From assembly GCF_015624505.1 (NCBI RefSeq), contig NZ_CP061379.1, positions 682,001 to 746,000 on the forward strand: a stretch of 64,000 nt of DNA. The letters run 5' to 3'. Shown piece after piece: positions 17,308 through 26,151 of the stretch. The stretch comes from Bradyrhizobium commune. GTDB lineage: Bacteria > Pseudomonadota > Alphaproteobacteria > Rhizobiales > Xanthobacteraceae. How positions within the stretch are numbered: position 1 is the stretch's first letter; the number at the start of each line of letters is the position of its first letter. A program made the translations under genes and the position numbers. The notes below the pieces were generated by a model. The model worked only from the letters and a program-made list of their open reading frames with translations. It was not told the origin of the DNA and made no database searches.

Positions 17308-17444
17308 CTGTCGTCCCGGACAAGCGAAGCGCAGATCCGGGACCCATAACCACAGGACATCGTTTGGCGAGGACTCGTAGTGACCAGCTGCGCGCCACAA
17401 CTCCTTCCTGTGGTTATAGGTCCCGGCCTTCGCCGGGACGACAG
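17308..17444. repeat. Long REP-like hairpin between convergent genes
   Basis: Outer arms CTGTCGTCCC (17308-17317) and GGGACGACAG (17435-17444) are perfect. Inner 19-bp arms at 17339-17357 and 17406-17424 (GGGACCCATAACCACAGGA and its complement) differ at one base. The whole element occupies the junction of two convergent genes and could end transcription from both sides. Confidence 0.75.
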
Positions 17445-17478
17445 GTGAGATTGCGGCCGCGCCCGCGTGATGCGGTGG

Positions 17479-18297
17479 TCACCGTCCCTTGAAATTGGCC
17501 GCGCGCCGTTCTTCCGTGGCCTTCACGCCTTCCTTGAAATCCTCCGTCGCGCGCAGACGGGTCTGCTCGGCGAGCTCGTGATTGGTCGCCGCCATCACGC
17601 GATCGGCCAACCCGGCGCGCATCGTGGCGCGGGTGGAGAGCAGGCCCAGCGGGGAGCATTCGGCGATCTCGCCGGCGAGCTTCATCGCGGCCGATTTCAC
17701 CTGGTCCTGCGGCACCAGCTCGTTGGCGAGGCCCCACTTCACCGCCTCTTCACCGGTGACGCGGCGGCTGGTGTAGAACATCAGCTCGGCGTTGTTCTTG
17801 CCGATCAATTCAGGCAGCGTCGTCGTCAGGCCGAAGCCGGGGTGGAAACCGAGTTTTGTAAAATTCGCGGAGAAGCGCGCCTCGGGGCAGGTGACGCGGA
17901 AGTCGGCCGACACCGCGAGGCCGAGGCCGCCGCCGATGGCCGCGCCCTGCACGGCGGCGACGATCGGCTTCTTGGCGCGGAAGATGCGCACGGCCTGGAT
18001 ATAAAGATGGTTGATCGGGCCGAGGCTGTCGGCCGGATCGCCTTTTGCCTTCTGCTCGGCCTCGCGCGCTTCCTGCGCTTGCCGCGCCGGGTCACCGAAA
18101 TTGGCACCCGCGCAGAACGCCTTGCCTTGCGCCGAGAGGACCGAGGCTCGGATCTCGATGTCCCGGTCGAACTCGTCGAGCGCATCGGCGATCTGGTTGA
18201 TCAGCGAGATGTCGAAGAAGTTGAGGGGCGGGCGACGGATCTCGATGGTGCCGACGTGCCCGACCTTTTCGACGCCGATGTCTTTGTAGGTGCTCAT
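17479..18297 (-). CDS. Enoyl-CoA hydratase/isomerase family protein
   Basis: A 272-residue crotonase-fold enzyme with the two oxyanion-hole segments QGKAFCAGANFGD (about 61-73) and QGAAIGGGLGLAVSADFRV (about 115-133); there is an insertion of charged residues (ARQAQEAREAEQKAKGD) between them. The C terminus ERRAANFKGR is typical of the FadB/PaaG-like hydratases of alphaproteobacteria. It lies 15 bp downstream of two acyl-CoA dehydrogenase genes, so the three form a degradation operon: dehydrogenation and then hydration of an acyl-CoA. Confidence 0.88.
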   Translation of the reverse strand: MSTYKDIGVEKVGHVGTIEIRRPPLNFFDISLINQIADALDEFDRDIEIRASVLSAQGKAFCAGANFGDPARQAQEAREAEQKAKGDPADSLGPINHLYIQAVRIFRAKKPIVAAVQGAAIGGGLGLAVSADFRVTCPEARFSANFTKLGFHPGFGLTTTLPELIGKNNAELMFYTSRRVTGEEAVKWGLANELVPQDQVKSAAMKLAGEIAECSPLGLLSTRATMRAGLADRVMAATNHELAEQTRLRATEDFKEGVKATEERRAANFKGR

Positions 18298-18312
18298 GAT
18301 GTCCTCGAAGGT

Positions 18313-19473
18313 TTAGCGGAGCCCAAGTCCGCGCGCGATGATGCCGCGCAGCACTTCCGTGGTGCCGCCCTGGATGGTGAGTTTCGGCGCGGTCTTGATG
18401 GCGAAGTCGAGCTGCCGCTCCAGCGTCTCGCGGTTGGTCGCGGTCTCCTCGACGAAGGCGGCGAGATCGCGCACACGATGCGGCAGCTGTTGCTCCCAGA
18501 CCGTGCCGATGTCCTTGACGATCGAGGCCTCCACCACCGGCTCCTTGCCTGCGTGCAGCATGCCGGCCACCGAGACCGACATGCGCCGCATGGTGTGGAG
18601 CTGTGCCACCAGCCGGCCGATGCCTTCGGCGCTGCGGGTGTCCGGGTTGGGACCGACCGCGCGGACGAGTTCAGTCAGCACGTAATAGGTCTCGAGGAAA
18701 CGCTCGGGCCCCGAGCGCTCATAAGCAAGCTCGCTCGTCGCCTGCTTCCAGGCGCCGTCGACTTCGCCGAGCACGTGATCGTCGGGCACGAAGAAGTCGG
18801 TGAAGACGACTTCGTTGAACTCGTACTGGCCGGTGATCTGGCCGATCGGATTCACCTTGATGCCTGGCTGCCTCATCTTGACCAAAAACTGAGTCAGGCC
18901 GTGACGGCGGTTTTCCTTGGTCGGCTGTGACGTCCGGAAGATCGCGATCATGTAGTCGGCGATGTGCGCCGACGAGGTCCAGATCTTGGTGCCGTTGATG
19001 AGATAGCCGCCATCGGTCTTGGCCGCGCGGGTCTTCGCCGCGAATAGATCGGAGCCCGAATTCGGCTCGCTCATGCCGATCGCAAAACAGATCTCGCCGC
19101 GGCAGATCCGCGGCAAAATCTCCATCTTGATATGCTCGGGCGCGTATTTCAAAAGCACCGGTCCGCTCTGGCGGTCGGCGACGAAGAAGCGCCGCGTCGG
19201 CGCATTGGCGACGCGCATCTCCTCGGTCACCACATAGCGTTCGAGGAAGGAGCGCTCCTGGCCGCCATATTTTTTGGGCCAGGTCATGCCCAGCCAACCC
19301 TTGGCACCGACCCGACGGGAAAATTCCGGCGCGTCGGTGTCTTCGCGGTTGGGCTTGTGCGGATCGAAGGTGCCGGCAGCGATCTCCTCGGCAAGGAACG
19401 CGCGCACTTCCTTGCGCAATTGCTCGCACGTCTCGGGCAGGCGGATCGGATCGAAACGAAGGGCAGCGGTCAT
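18313..19473 (-). CDS. Acyl-CoA dehydrogenase, large member of an adjacent pair
   Basis: A 386-residue acyl-CoA dehydrogenase from the ATG at 19473. It has the flavin and substrate segments FAIGMSEPNSGSDLFAAKTRA (about 130-150) and YLINGTKIWTSSAHIADY, and the C-terminal GGTTEVLRGIIARGLG. The usual FAD-contacting R-x-x-F-G-x6-Q segment is not evident at the expected place (LAYERSGPERFLETYYV instead). In alpha2beta2 heteromeric dehydrogenases known from steroid and side-chain degradation, one subunit shows such changes, and the next gene encodes a short partner. Substrate unknown. Confidence 0.85.
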   Translation of the reverse strand: MTAALRFDPIRLPETCEQLRKEVRAFLAEEIAAGTFDPHKPNREDTDAPEFSRRVGAKGWLGMTWPKKYGGQERSFLERYVVTEEMRVANAPTRRFFVADRQSGPVLLKYAPEHIKMEILPRICRGEICFAIGMSEPNSGSDLFAAKTRAAKTDGGYLINGTKIWTSSAHIADYMIAIFRTSQPTKENRRHGLTQFLVKMRQPGIKVNPIGQITGQYEFNEVVFTDFFVPDDHVLGEVDGAWKQATSELAYERSGPERFLETYYVLTELVRAVGPNPDTRSAEGIGRLVAQLHTMRRMSVSVAGMLHAGKEPVVEASIVKDIGTVWEQQLPHRVRDLAAFVEETATNRETLERQLDFAIKTAPKLTIQGGTTEVLRGIIARGLGLR

Positions 19474-19489
19474 GTGTTTCGTCTCCCGA

Positions 19490-20554
19490 TCAGCGTGACG
19501 CCACGAGCGGCCACAATTCGTCGGCGCCGCGATTGGCCACCAGCCTGCCGAGCTCGACGGCCCAGTGGCTCTCGGACCCGAAATCGTCGCGCCAGGCCAG
19601 TGCCCGCAATGAATAACGATGCAGGATGTGCTCCATGGTGAAGCCGATCGCGCCGTGGACCTGATGCGCGATGCCGCCGCCTTTTTCCGCGGCTTCGGCG
19701 CAACGGATTTTTGCCGAGGCAGCTTCGAGATAGACTTCGTCGTCGAACGACTTTGCGTTTGCAATCGCATCGGCTGCAGAGGTTGCGGCCGCGAGTGCCG
19801 CGGCGGATTCGCCGGCAAGACGCGCGAGATTGTGCTGCACGGCCTGGAATTTCGAGATCTTCTTCTCGAAGGCGACGCGTTCGTTGGAATAGCGCACGGA
19901 GATGTCGAGCATGGATTCCAGAGCGCCCGCGATCTGGAGGCTGCGCGCGACGCCGCCCATCAGCATCAGTGTGGTCTGGTCAAAAGCCTTCGGCGCCGGC
20001 TTGATGGTGACGGGCTGCACCTTGTCGAGCGTGACGGTATCGCTGTGGTCGTAGCCGACATTGAGCCCGGATTCGATCCGGCCCTTCGAGGCATCGACCA
20101 GCGCGATCATGGCGCCATCCTCGCCGTGCGCCAGCACCGCAAAATGCTTGGCCGCCTTGGCAAAGGGCACGCCGCGACAGCGGCCGGACAGCGCACCGTT
20201 GGCGTCGAGCGTGATGCGGTCCTTTGGCGAAGCCGGCAGCACCGTCATCTCGCCTTCGGGCGAAGCGACCTTCGCTTGCGCGAGCAGCCAGCCCGCGAGC
20301 ATGGTCTCGGCCAGGGGAACCGCGACTGCAAAGCGGCCGGCGGCGTTGAGCAGCGCAAAGCCGTCGGCGAGGCTCGCACCGGAGCCGCCGAGATCATCCG
20401 GCACCCATGACAGCGGCAATCCGGCCTCGCTCAGTGCCTGCCACAGCGGTGCCCGCCAGGAATCCCTCTTGTCGTTGTTGATGGTTTGCGGATCGGCGAG
20501 ATCGGCGAAGATTTTCTCCGCGGTCTCGACGACGATATTGTCACTCTCCGCCAC
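19490..20554 (-). CDS. Acyl-CoA dehydrogenase, short member of an adjacent pair
   Basis: A 354-residue acyl-CoA dehydrogenase-like protein. I choose the GTG at 20554, preceded by GGGGAA. It keeps RVAFEKKISKFQAVQ (about 231-245, the FAD-binding R-x-x-F-x7-Q element) and the C-terminal QVHGAIGFTMEHILHRY, but its N-terminal and middle domains are shortened and lack the usual TEPxAGSD loop. This complements what is missing in the partner gene 16 bp downstream. A heteromeric enzyme is the likely product; this is inference from the complementary motif loss. Confidence 0.82.
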   Translation of the reverse strand: MAESDNIVVETAEKIFADLADPQTINNDKRDSWRAPLWQALSEAGLPLSWVPDDLGGSGASLADGFALLNAAGRFAVAVPLAETMLAGWLLAQAKVASPEGEMTVLPASPKDRITLDANGALSGRCRGVPFAKAAKHFAVLAHGEDGAMIALVDASKGRIESGLNVGYDHSDTVTLDKVQPVTIKPAPKAFDQTTLMLMGGVARSLQIAGALESMLDISVRYSNERVAFEKKISKFQAVQHNLARLAGESAAALAAATSAADAIANAKSFDDEVYLEAASAKIRCAEAAEKGGGIAHQVHGAIGFTMEHILHRYSLRALAWRDDFGSESHWAVELGRLVANRGADELWPLVASR

Positions 20555-20789
20555 AGCGTTCCCCGTGTTTTTCCATTGGCGCGTCCTGCCTGGTCGGCGG
20601 CGCGCAGGTTCTTCTTGCGCCCGATGATCGGAAAAAGCCATGGCCCTGACAAGCGTTGATCGCAGGTCCATCTGCGGCGCCGGCATGGGCAGAAGATTAA
20701 TTCCGCTTAGCGGAGTTTGCTCGATTTGCAGCGCACGGCAAACTCGCTAAACAGGGTGCCGACATCTTAGAAAAGGGAAGGAAATCCGG

Positions 20790-21575
20790 ATGGCAAAGGA
20801 CGGCTTGTGCGCAATCGTGACGGGGTCCGCATCCGGACTGGGTGCTGCGACCGCTGAAATTCTCGCCCGCAGCGGGGCGCGGCTCATCATCAATTATTCG
20901 TCGAGCCGGAAGGAAGCGGAAGCCACCGCGGAAGTCTGCCGCAAGGCCGGGGCCGCGGAGATTCTGATCGTGCAGGGCGACGTCTCGCGCGACGAGGACT
21001 GCCGCAAGATCGTAGCGGCCGCCGCACCCTGGGGCCGGCTCGACGTGCTCGTCAACAATGCCGGCACCACCAAGCACGTTACTTATGGCGATCTCGACGG
21101 ATTGTCGGCGGAAGATTTCCAGCGGCTCTACGGCGTCAACACCATCGGTCCGTTCCAGATGGTGCGCGCCGCGCGCAGCCTGCTCGAGGCTGGCGCGAAG
21201 GCATCGGGGCGGACCTCGGCGGTCGTCAATGTGTCCTCCGTCGCAGGCATCAACGGCGTCGGCTCCTCGATGGCTTATGCCGCGAGCAAGGGCGCGCTCA
21301 ACACCCTCACGCGATCGCTGGCGGTCGCGCTTGCGCCGCTGATCCGTGTCAACGCGGTCTGCCCGGGCTATATCGACACGCCCTGGTTCACCAAGGGCCG
21401 TGGCGAGGAAGGTGCGAAAAAGGTGCGCGACAACGTGGTGGCAAAGGTGCCGCTCAAGGTCGCCTCGAGCGCTGACGACATCGCCCAGCTCGTCTGCTTC
21501 CTGGCGCTGCCTGCTTCCGGCAACATGACCGGCGAGGCCGTGCGCATGGACGCCGGGATGCATCTGATTACGTGA
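20790..21575 (+). CDS. Short-chain dehydrogenase/reductase
   Basis: A 261-residue SDR: NAD(P)-binding TGSASGLG (about 11-18), VNNAGTT (about 88-94), catalytic Ser in VNVSSVAG and the YAASK motif (Tyr about 167, Lys about 171), then PGYIDTPW. Shine-Dalgarno AAGGGAAGGAAA precedes the ATG. Divergent from the acyl-CoA dehydrogenase pair, so it may supply the 3-hydroxyacyl-CoA or alcohol oxidation step of the same route, as FabG-like SDRs often do. Confidence 0.88.
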   Translation: MAKDGLCAIVTGSASGLGAATAEILARSGARLIINYSSSRKEAEATAEVCRKAGAAEILIVQGDVSRDEDCRKIVAAAAPWGRLDVLVNNAGTTKHVTYGDLDGLSAEDFQRLYGVNTIGPFQMVRAARSLLEAGAKASGRTSAVVNVSSVAGINGVGSSMAYAASKGALNTLTRSLAVALAPLIRVNAVCPGYIDTPWFTKGRGEEGAKKVRDNVVAKVPLKVASSADDIAQLVCFLALPASGNMTGEAVRMDAGMHLIT

Positions 21576-21593
21576 GATCGCACGGTCCACGTG

Positions 21594-21711
21594 TCGTCCC
21601 GGCGAAGGCCGGGACCCATACTCCGAGAGCGTAGTTTGACCCGCGCTGGCAATTCCGAGTCTTCGCCACACCACGTCTTGTGGTTATGGGTCCCTGCCTT
21701 CGCCGGGACGA
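21594..21711. repeat. Long REP-like hairpin between convergent genes
   Basis: Arms of 25 bp at 21594-21618 and 21687-21711 (TCGTCCCGGCGAAGGC... and its complement) differ at a single base. The sequence shares TCGTCCCGG and GGGACGA ends with the element at 17308-17444, so both belong to one repeat family. It sits between two genes transcribed towards each other. Confidence 0.75.
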
Positions 21712-21735
21712 CGCAGAATTTGTGGGGCGAGCCGG

Positions 21736-22008
21736 CTACCCCTTGATCACGCCGCTCGCCACCAGCCGGTGCCAGATGAACAGCACCACCACGGCGCCGA
21801 TCGTGGCCATGATGAAGCCGGCCCCCTGGTCCGGGCTGTAGTGACCGATGGCCTGGCCGACGAAGGTCGCGAGAAATGCGCCGACGATGCCGAGGATGGT
21901 GGTGAGGATAAAGCCGCTCGGATTGTTCGGTCCCGGTGCCAGAAAACGCGCGATGAGGCCGGCGACGAAGCCGACGACGATGATCCACAAGATGCCGCCC
22001 GTGCTCAT
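21736..22008 (-). CDS. GlsB/YeaQ/YmgE family membrane protein
   Basis: A 90-residue protein with three hydrophobic helices rich in glycine: GGILWIIVVGFVAGLIARF, NNPSGFILTTILGIVGAFLA and GAGFIMATIGAVVVLFIWHRL. This is the pattern of the transglycosylase-associated (GlsB/YeaQ/YmgE) family of small inner-membrane stress proteins. Molecular function is unknown; homologues are often induced by general stress. It is followed on the same strand, upstream, by a YidB-like gene 41 bp away. Confidence 0.88.
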   Translation of the reverse strand: MSTGGILWIIVVGFVAGLIARFLAPGPNNPSGFILTTILGIVGAFLATFVGQAIGHYSPDQGAGFIMATIGAVVVLFIWHRLVASGVIKG

Positions 22009-22049
22009 GTCAGTGCTCCCCTTCCTGGAACGCGTCGATCGGAGTTTGA

Positions 22050-22643
22050 CTAAATTCTGCCCGAGAGCTCGTTCTCGGTCGGCAGCCGTCCGTCCGGCGT
22101 CAGATGATCGATCACCTGCGGCAGATACTGGCTGAGGCCGGAGAGCAGCTCGTCACGCGACAGGCCGCTCTGGGCGGACAGGCTCTGGATCTGGTCTGCG
22201 CCGAGCGCGTTGGCGAGATCGCCGGGAGCGATCGCCTTGTTCTCGCCCTTGCCGACCCAGGAATTGGCGGTGTCACCGTGTCCGCCCTGCTGGAGCTGGT
22301 TGAGGAGATCGCCGAGCCCGCCGCTCAGCACGGAGCCGGCCGCGCCGCCCGCGAGCAGGCCGCCGAGGCCGCCCTTGAGCAAATCGCCCATGCCGCCGCC
22401 GCCAAGAGCACCACCAAGGCCGCCGCCCGCACCTGCGTTCACTGGCGGGGGCACAGGGGTCGGTGCCGACTGCGGCGCTGCACCCGGCTGGCTTGCCGTC
22501 AGATGCTTGAAGGCCTTCCACCCAAGCAGGGCAATGATCGCCATGGTCATCGGCGACATGCCACCGGAGGATGATTGCGAGCTCGGCGTGCTCGGGCCGC
22601 GCGGGCCGTTCTGCATGCCGTTGAGGACGTCGAGTAGACCCAT
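22050..22643 (-). CDS. YidB-like DUF937 family protein
   Basis: A 197-residue protein that starts MGLLDVLNGM, has a low-complexity Gly/Pro/Ser region with one hydrophobic segment (MTMAIIALLGWKAFKHL), a glycine-rich stretch (GGGLGGALGGGGMGDLLKGGLGG) and a C-terminal YidB-type domain (WVGKGENKAIAPGDLANALG...LSQYLPQVIDHLTPDGRLPTE). The last part is diagnostic of the YidB/DUF937 family, of unknown function. The ATG at 22643 follows AAAGGAGAG. Confidence 0.85.
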   Translation of the reverse strand: MGLLDVLNGMQNGPRGPSTPSSQSSSGGMSPMTMAIIALLGWKAFKHLTASQPGAAPQSAPTPVPPPVNAGAGGGLGGALGGGGMGDLLKGGLGGLLAGGAAGSVLSGGLGDLLNQLQQGGHGDTANSWVGKGENKAIAPGDLANALGADQIQSLSAQSGLSRDELLSGLSQYLPQVIDHLTPDGRLPTENELSGRI

Positions 22644-22812
22644 GGTGCTCTCCTTTGGCGTTCTCGTTCGGCGAGCTCTCGCCGATGACACCGCCCCCGG
22701 GCAAAAACATATGAGGCTCTCATGACGGTTACAAGGCAGATCCGCCCGGGCCGCGATGGGCAGCGGGCCTCGCCTCTGCTAACGAAAGCGGGTCTTTCGG
22801 GGAGCAAGTCAG

Positions 22813-23820
22813 GTGGTTACGGATCGACCGATCGTGGTGGCGGGCGCGGGTGCCATCGGCTGTTTTGTCGGCGGCAAGCTGGCGGCCTCCGAACGCCGCG
22901 TCGCATTGCTGGTGCGGCCGCGGGTGAAGACCGAGATCGAGCGTTTCGGCCTGCTTCTGACCGATTTCGACGGCTCCGAAACGAAGTTAGGAGCGGGTCA
23001 CCTCGCGCTGTCGGAAGACCCCTCGATCTTCCATAGTGCCGGCATCGTGCTGGTCACGGTGAAGAGCGCGGATACCGCCGATGTCGCCGACCAGATCGCG
23101 CAGCATGCGCCCCAGGACGCCATCATCGTGTCCCTGCAAAACGGCGTCGGCAATGTTGCCATGCTGAATGAACGCCTCGGCGGGCGGTGCGTGCTTGCCG
23201 GCATGGTCCCGTTCAACGTGGTCGCGATGGGCGAGGGGCGCTTCCATCGCTCGAGCTCCGGCGACATTCATGTCGGCGAGGATGCCGACAACACGGCCGC
23301 AGCGCTCTCCGCACCGGGCCTCACCATGCGCGCGAGCCGCGACATCACCGGCGTGCAATGGGGCAAGCTGATCATCAATCTGAACAACGCGCTGAGCGCG
23401 CTGTCCGACGTGCCGCTCGCCGCGCAACTGGCGAACCGCGAGTGGCGAAAACTGTTCGCCGACCAGATGGCCGAGGGGCTGGCCGCGATGAACGCCGCCG
23501 GCATCACGCCTGTCTCGGCGACGCCGATCCCACTGAAATGGACGCCGGCGCTGCTGCGATTGCCCGACACGATCTTCAACGCGATCCTGGGACGGACGAT
23601 GAAGATCGATCCGGAGGCCCGCTCCTCGATGTGGCAGGACCTCAAGCAGGGCCGCAGGACGGAGATCGACTATCTCCAGGGCGCAGTGATCGCGCTTGCC
23701 GAGCAGAACAATGTCGCCGTGCCGCTGATGCGCCGCATTGTTGCGCTGGTGAAGGAGGCGGAAAGCGCGGCCAAGGGCCCGCCCGGGCTCACGCCGCAGC
23801 AGATTCGCGGCGTGGCTTGA
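22813..23820 (+). CDS. Ketopantoate reductase family protein (PanE/ApbA-like)
   Basis: A 335-residue protein with GTG start. Rossmann motif VAGAGAIGCFVGG (about 8-20); the conserved lysine in GVQWGKLIINLNNALSAL (about 178-195); and the catalytic block SSMWQDLKQGRRTEIDYLQG (about 264-283). These match 2-dehydropantoate 2-reductases. E. coli PanE has 303 residues. Rhizobial genomes carry several paralogues and a second one is in this window, so the natural substrate may be another 2-oxo acid. Confidence 0.83.
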   Translation: MVTDRPIVVAGAGAIGCFVGGKLAASERRVALLVRPRVKTEIERFGLLLTDFDGSETKLGAGHLALSEDPSIFHSAGIVLVTVKSADTADVADQIAQHAPQDAIIVSLQNGVGNVAMLNERLGGRCVLAGMVPFNVVAMGEGRFHRSSSGDIHVGEDADNTAAALSAPGLTMRASRDITGVQWGKLIINLNNALSALSDVPLAAQLANREWRKLFADQMAEGLAAMNAAGITPVSATPIPLKWTPALLRLPDTIFNAILGRTMKIDPEARSSMWQDLKQGRRTEIDYLQGAVIALAEQNNVAVPLMRRIVALVKEAESAAKGPPGLTPQQIRGVA

Positions 23821-23846
23821 GGCTCGCTGGTCGAGGGAGGAGCGCG

Positions 23847-24050
23847 ATGAAACATGGTTTGCTGGTCGGGCTTGCGCTAGCGGCGTTCTGCGGCGCATCG
23901 ACGATCGCAGAGGCAAGGCCGCCGACCGTCATGAACTCTCCCGGCTATGACCGGCGATTGCAGGAGAGCAGGTCAGCCTTGGGCAATCCGACGACGGAGA
24001 CTGCACCGGCCACGATTCCAAAGCGCAGCAAGAAGAAGCACACGAACTGA
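23847..24050 (+). CDS. Small exported hypothetical protein
   Basis: A 67-residue protein starting 26 bp after the preceding stop, with GGGAGGAG before the ATG. A signal peptide (MKHGLLVGLALAAFCGASTIAEA) leaves a mature peptide of about 44 residues, ending in the basic run KRSKKKHTN. No family recognised. Codon usage agrees with the neighbours, and the Shine-Dalgarno and leader make it a credible gene. Confidence 0.65.
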   Translation: MKHGLLVGLALAAFCGASTIAEARPPTVMNSPGYDRRLQESRSALGNPTTETAPATIPKRSKKKHTN

Positions 24051-24092
24051 GGCCAGCGAGTTGCGCGGGTTGGCGCCACATTATCAGCAGCC

Positions 24093-24183
24093 GTAGGGTG
24101 GGCAAAGCGAAGCGTGCCCACCATTTTTCTTGCCGCAAGGTGGTGGGCAAGGCGCGCGAAGCGCGCGCCTTTGCCCACCCTAC
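24093..24183. repeat. REP-like hairpin between convergent genes
   Basis: Perfect 15-bp arms GTAGGGTGGGCAAAG (24093-24107) and its complement (24169-24183) enclose two inner hairpins (GTGCCCACC/GGTGGGCA and GCGCGCGAAGCGCGCGC). This is a different family from the GTCCCGG elements. It fills the gap between convergent genes. Confidence 0.75.
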
Positions 24184-24199
24184 ACACAGCGGCGGAAGC

Positions 24200-24829
24200 T
24201 CAGCCCTTCTTCGCCGGCTTGCTCGGCGTCGGGCTGAACAGCTTCTTCAAATCGTTCAGGCCTTCCGACAGGCGCGGCCATTCGCAGGAGAATGAGCCTT
24301 TGGCACATGCGCCTTTCGGCCGCGGCCGGGCGTCGGTGCCGGCAGCCTGCAAGACCTTGGGCCGCTCGACCGGGACTGGCACCGGCGCGCGCTCGGCCTC
24401 GGTCCGCAACGCGACCTGCTGGAGCTGTTGCTCCTGCTGCTCACGTTGTTGGCGCAGAGCCGTCTGGGCGGCTTCATTGCTGCGGCGCTGACTGGCGAGG
24501 TAAGCGGTATAGGATTCGTCGATCTTCTTCTGCTCCTCCGGCGTCGGATTGGGGCCGGCGATGTCGAAGGTGCGGTCCTGGAGGAAGTCGTAATAGGTGT
24601 AGCCGCCGCCCGCCTTGCGGCGGCCCGCGAACTTGGCGTTGCAGTCGGCAAGCGCCGAGGTCTTCTCGGTCTTGGTCGCGGCCTTCTCGGCAGCGTCGGC
24701 GCATTCCTCGAAATCGACCGGTGCGCGCTTCCACCATTGGGCTTGAGCATGCGGCAGCGTCAGCAGAAAAAATCCTGCTGCGGCAACGAGACGCGGCGCC
24801 GCACGACGCGATGCAACCACAATCGACAT
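24200..24829 (-). CDS. Exported hypothetical protein with Gln-rich coiled-coil segment
   Basis: A 209-residue protein: signal peptide cleaved after PHAQA (about residue 30), a Cys-containing region (FEECADAAEKAATKTEKTSALADC), the segment GGGYTYYDFLQDRTFDIAGPNPTPEEQ, then a Gln/Arg-rich helix (about 113-135) likely to form a coiled coil, and a Pro-rich tail with CAKGSFSCEWP. The spaced cysteines could form disulfides in the periplasm. No function known to me. Confidence 0.65.
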   Translation of the reverse strand: MSIVVASRRAAPRLVAAAGFFLLTLPHAQAQWWKRAPVDFEECADAAEKAATKTEKTSALADCNAKFAGRRKAGGGYTYYDFLQDRTFDIAGPNPTPEEQKKIDESYTAYLASQRRSNEAAQTALRQQREQQEQQLQQVALRTEAERAPVPVPVERPKVLQAAGTDARPRPKGACAKGSFSCEWPRLSEGLNDLKKLFSPTPSKPAKKG

Positions 24830-25033
24830 TCTACGAGAGCATTCCTTGCAGAACTCAACCCGAACTGAGTCGGGACGAATTTTTGCCCCTTTATCGCCGG
24901 CTTGTCACCCATGGAACCCGTGAATTTCATGGCTGGGATGCTGACATTTTTTGCTTGACGTGGCGCGGGAGTCACAGCCGCGTGGCATGCGATGCGCTTA
25001 GAGTTTGTCGATGTGAAATCGAAGGGAAATGTC

Positions 25034-26056
25034 ATGAGGGCTTGGCTTGCCGCGATCGTATGTGTGCTGATGTCCGGCCATGCGCTCGCCGCCGATGAGG
25101 ACGCGCCCAACCGCAAGCCGGTGAAGGCGATCGCCGACGCGCGGCTCGCGGTCGGCGGGCAAGGCATGCTGCCGCTCTATCTCTCCAGCGACTGGTCGAT
25201 GCCACTGCCGGCGATCTCGCGCGCCATCATCGTGCTGCACGGACGCCTGCGCAACGCCGACGAATATTATATTTCGGCCCACACCGCGCAGGTCGCAGCG
25301 GGCAACGACGGCAGAAGCGCGCTCATGATCGTGCCGCAGTTTTTGGCGGAGATCGATATCGAGGCCTACAAGTTGCCCGCGGACACGCTGCGCTGGTCGC
25401 TGGAGGGATGGGAGGGCGGCGATGCCGCGCTCGCGCCGAACCCGGTGTCGTCCTTCGATGCGCTCGATGCGATCCTGGCAAAGCTCTCGGACCGGCGCCT
25501 CTTTCCGAATTTGAAGCAGGTGGTGGTCGCCGGCCATTCAGGCGGCGGCCAGGTCGCGCAGCGCTATGCGATTGCCGGCAAGGGCGAGGCGGCGCTGTCG
25601 CGCCAGCACATCGATGTTCGCTATGTCGTCGCCAATCCCTCCTCCTATGCGTATTTCAGCGCTGAGCGACCCGTGCCCGCGATTGCCGCGTCCTGTCCTG
25701 GCTACAACAATTGGAAATACGGCATGGACGAGCGCCCGCCCTATCTTGCAGACGCAACACCGACGGCGCTCGAGCAGCGCTATGTCGAACGCGACGTGAT
25801 CTATCTGCTCGGCACTCTCGACACCAATCCGGAACATCCCGCGCTCGACAAGAGCTGCATGGCCAAGGCGCAGGGCCCCTACCGCTACGCCCGCGGCCAC
25901 GCCTATGTCGATGCGATGGCCAAGCGCGATCACGGCACGCCCAATCACCGGGTGTGGGACGTCGCCGGCGTCGGCCATGACGGCGACAAGATGCTGACCT
26001 CGAAATGCGGCCTTGCCGCCCTGTTCGATATTCCGGGCTGCGGCGCGGAGCGCTGA
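25034..26056 (+). CDS. Exported alpha/beta-hydrolase fold protein
   Basis: A 340-residue precursor. The ATG at 25034 follows GAAGGGAAA and gives a signal peptide ending ALAAD. The nucleophile elbow GHSGGGQ (about 178-184) follows VVVAGH, and an early strand RAIIVLHGRLRNADEYY supplies the oxyanion region; a late GVGHDG near residue 316 holds the probable catalytic His. The family is related to fungal and bacterial secreted hydrolases of unknown substrate; ester or amide hydrolysis in the periplasm is likely. Confidence 0.75.
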   Translation: MRAWLAAIVCVLMSGHALAADEDAPNRKPVKAIADARLAVGGQGMLPLYLSSDWSMPLPAISRAIIVLHGRLRNADEYYISAHTAQVAAGNDGRSALMIVPQFLAEIDIEAYKLPADTLRWSLEGWEGGDAALAPNPVSSFDALDAILAKLSDRRLFPNLKQVVVAGHSGGGQVAQRYAIAGKGEAALSRQHIDVRYVVANPSSYAYFSAERPVPAIAASCPGYNNWKYGMDERPPYLADATPTALEQRYVERDVIYLLGTLDTNPEHPALDKSCMAKAQGPYRYARGHAYVDAMAKRDHGTPNHRVWDVAGVGHDGDKMLTSKCGLAALFDIPGCGAER

Positions 26057-26151
26057 TGCGGATGCCTTGAAGGGTTCGCCCTTGCTGTTACACTTCGCCC
26101 TCGCGCGTCTCACCCTGAGGCGATGCCAAGAAGACGAAGTGGAAACGTCCG

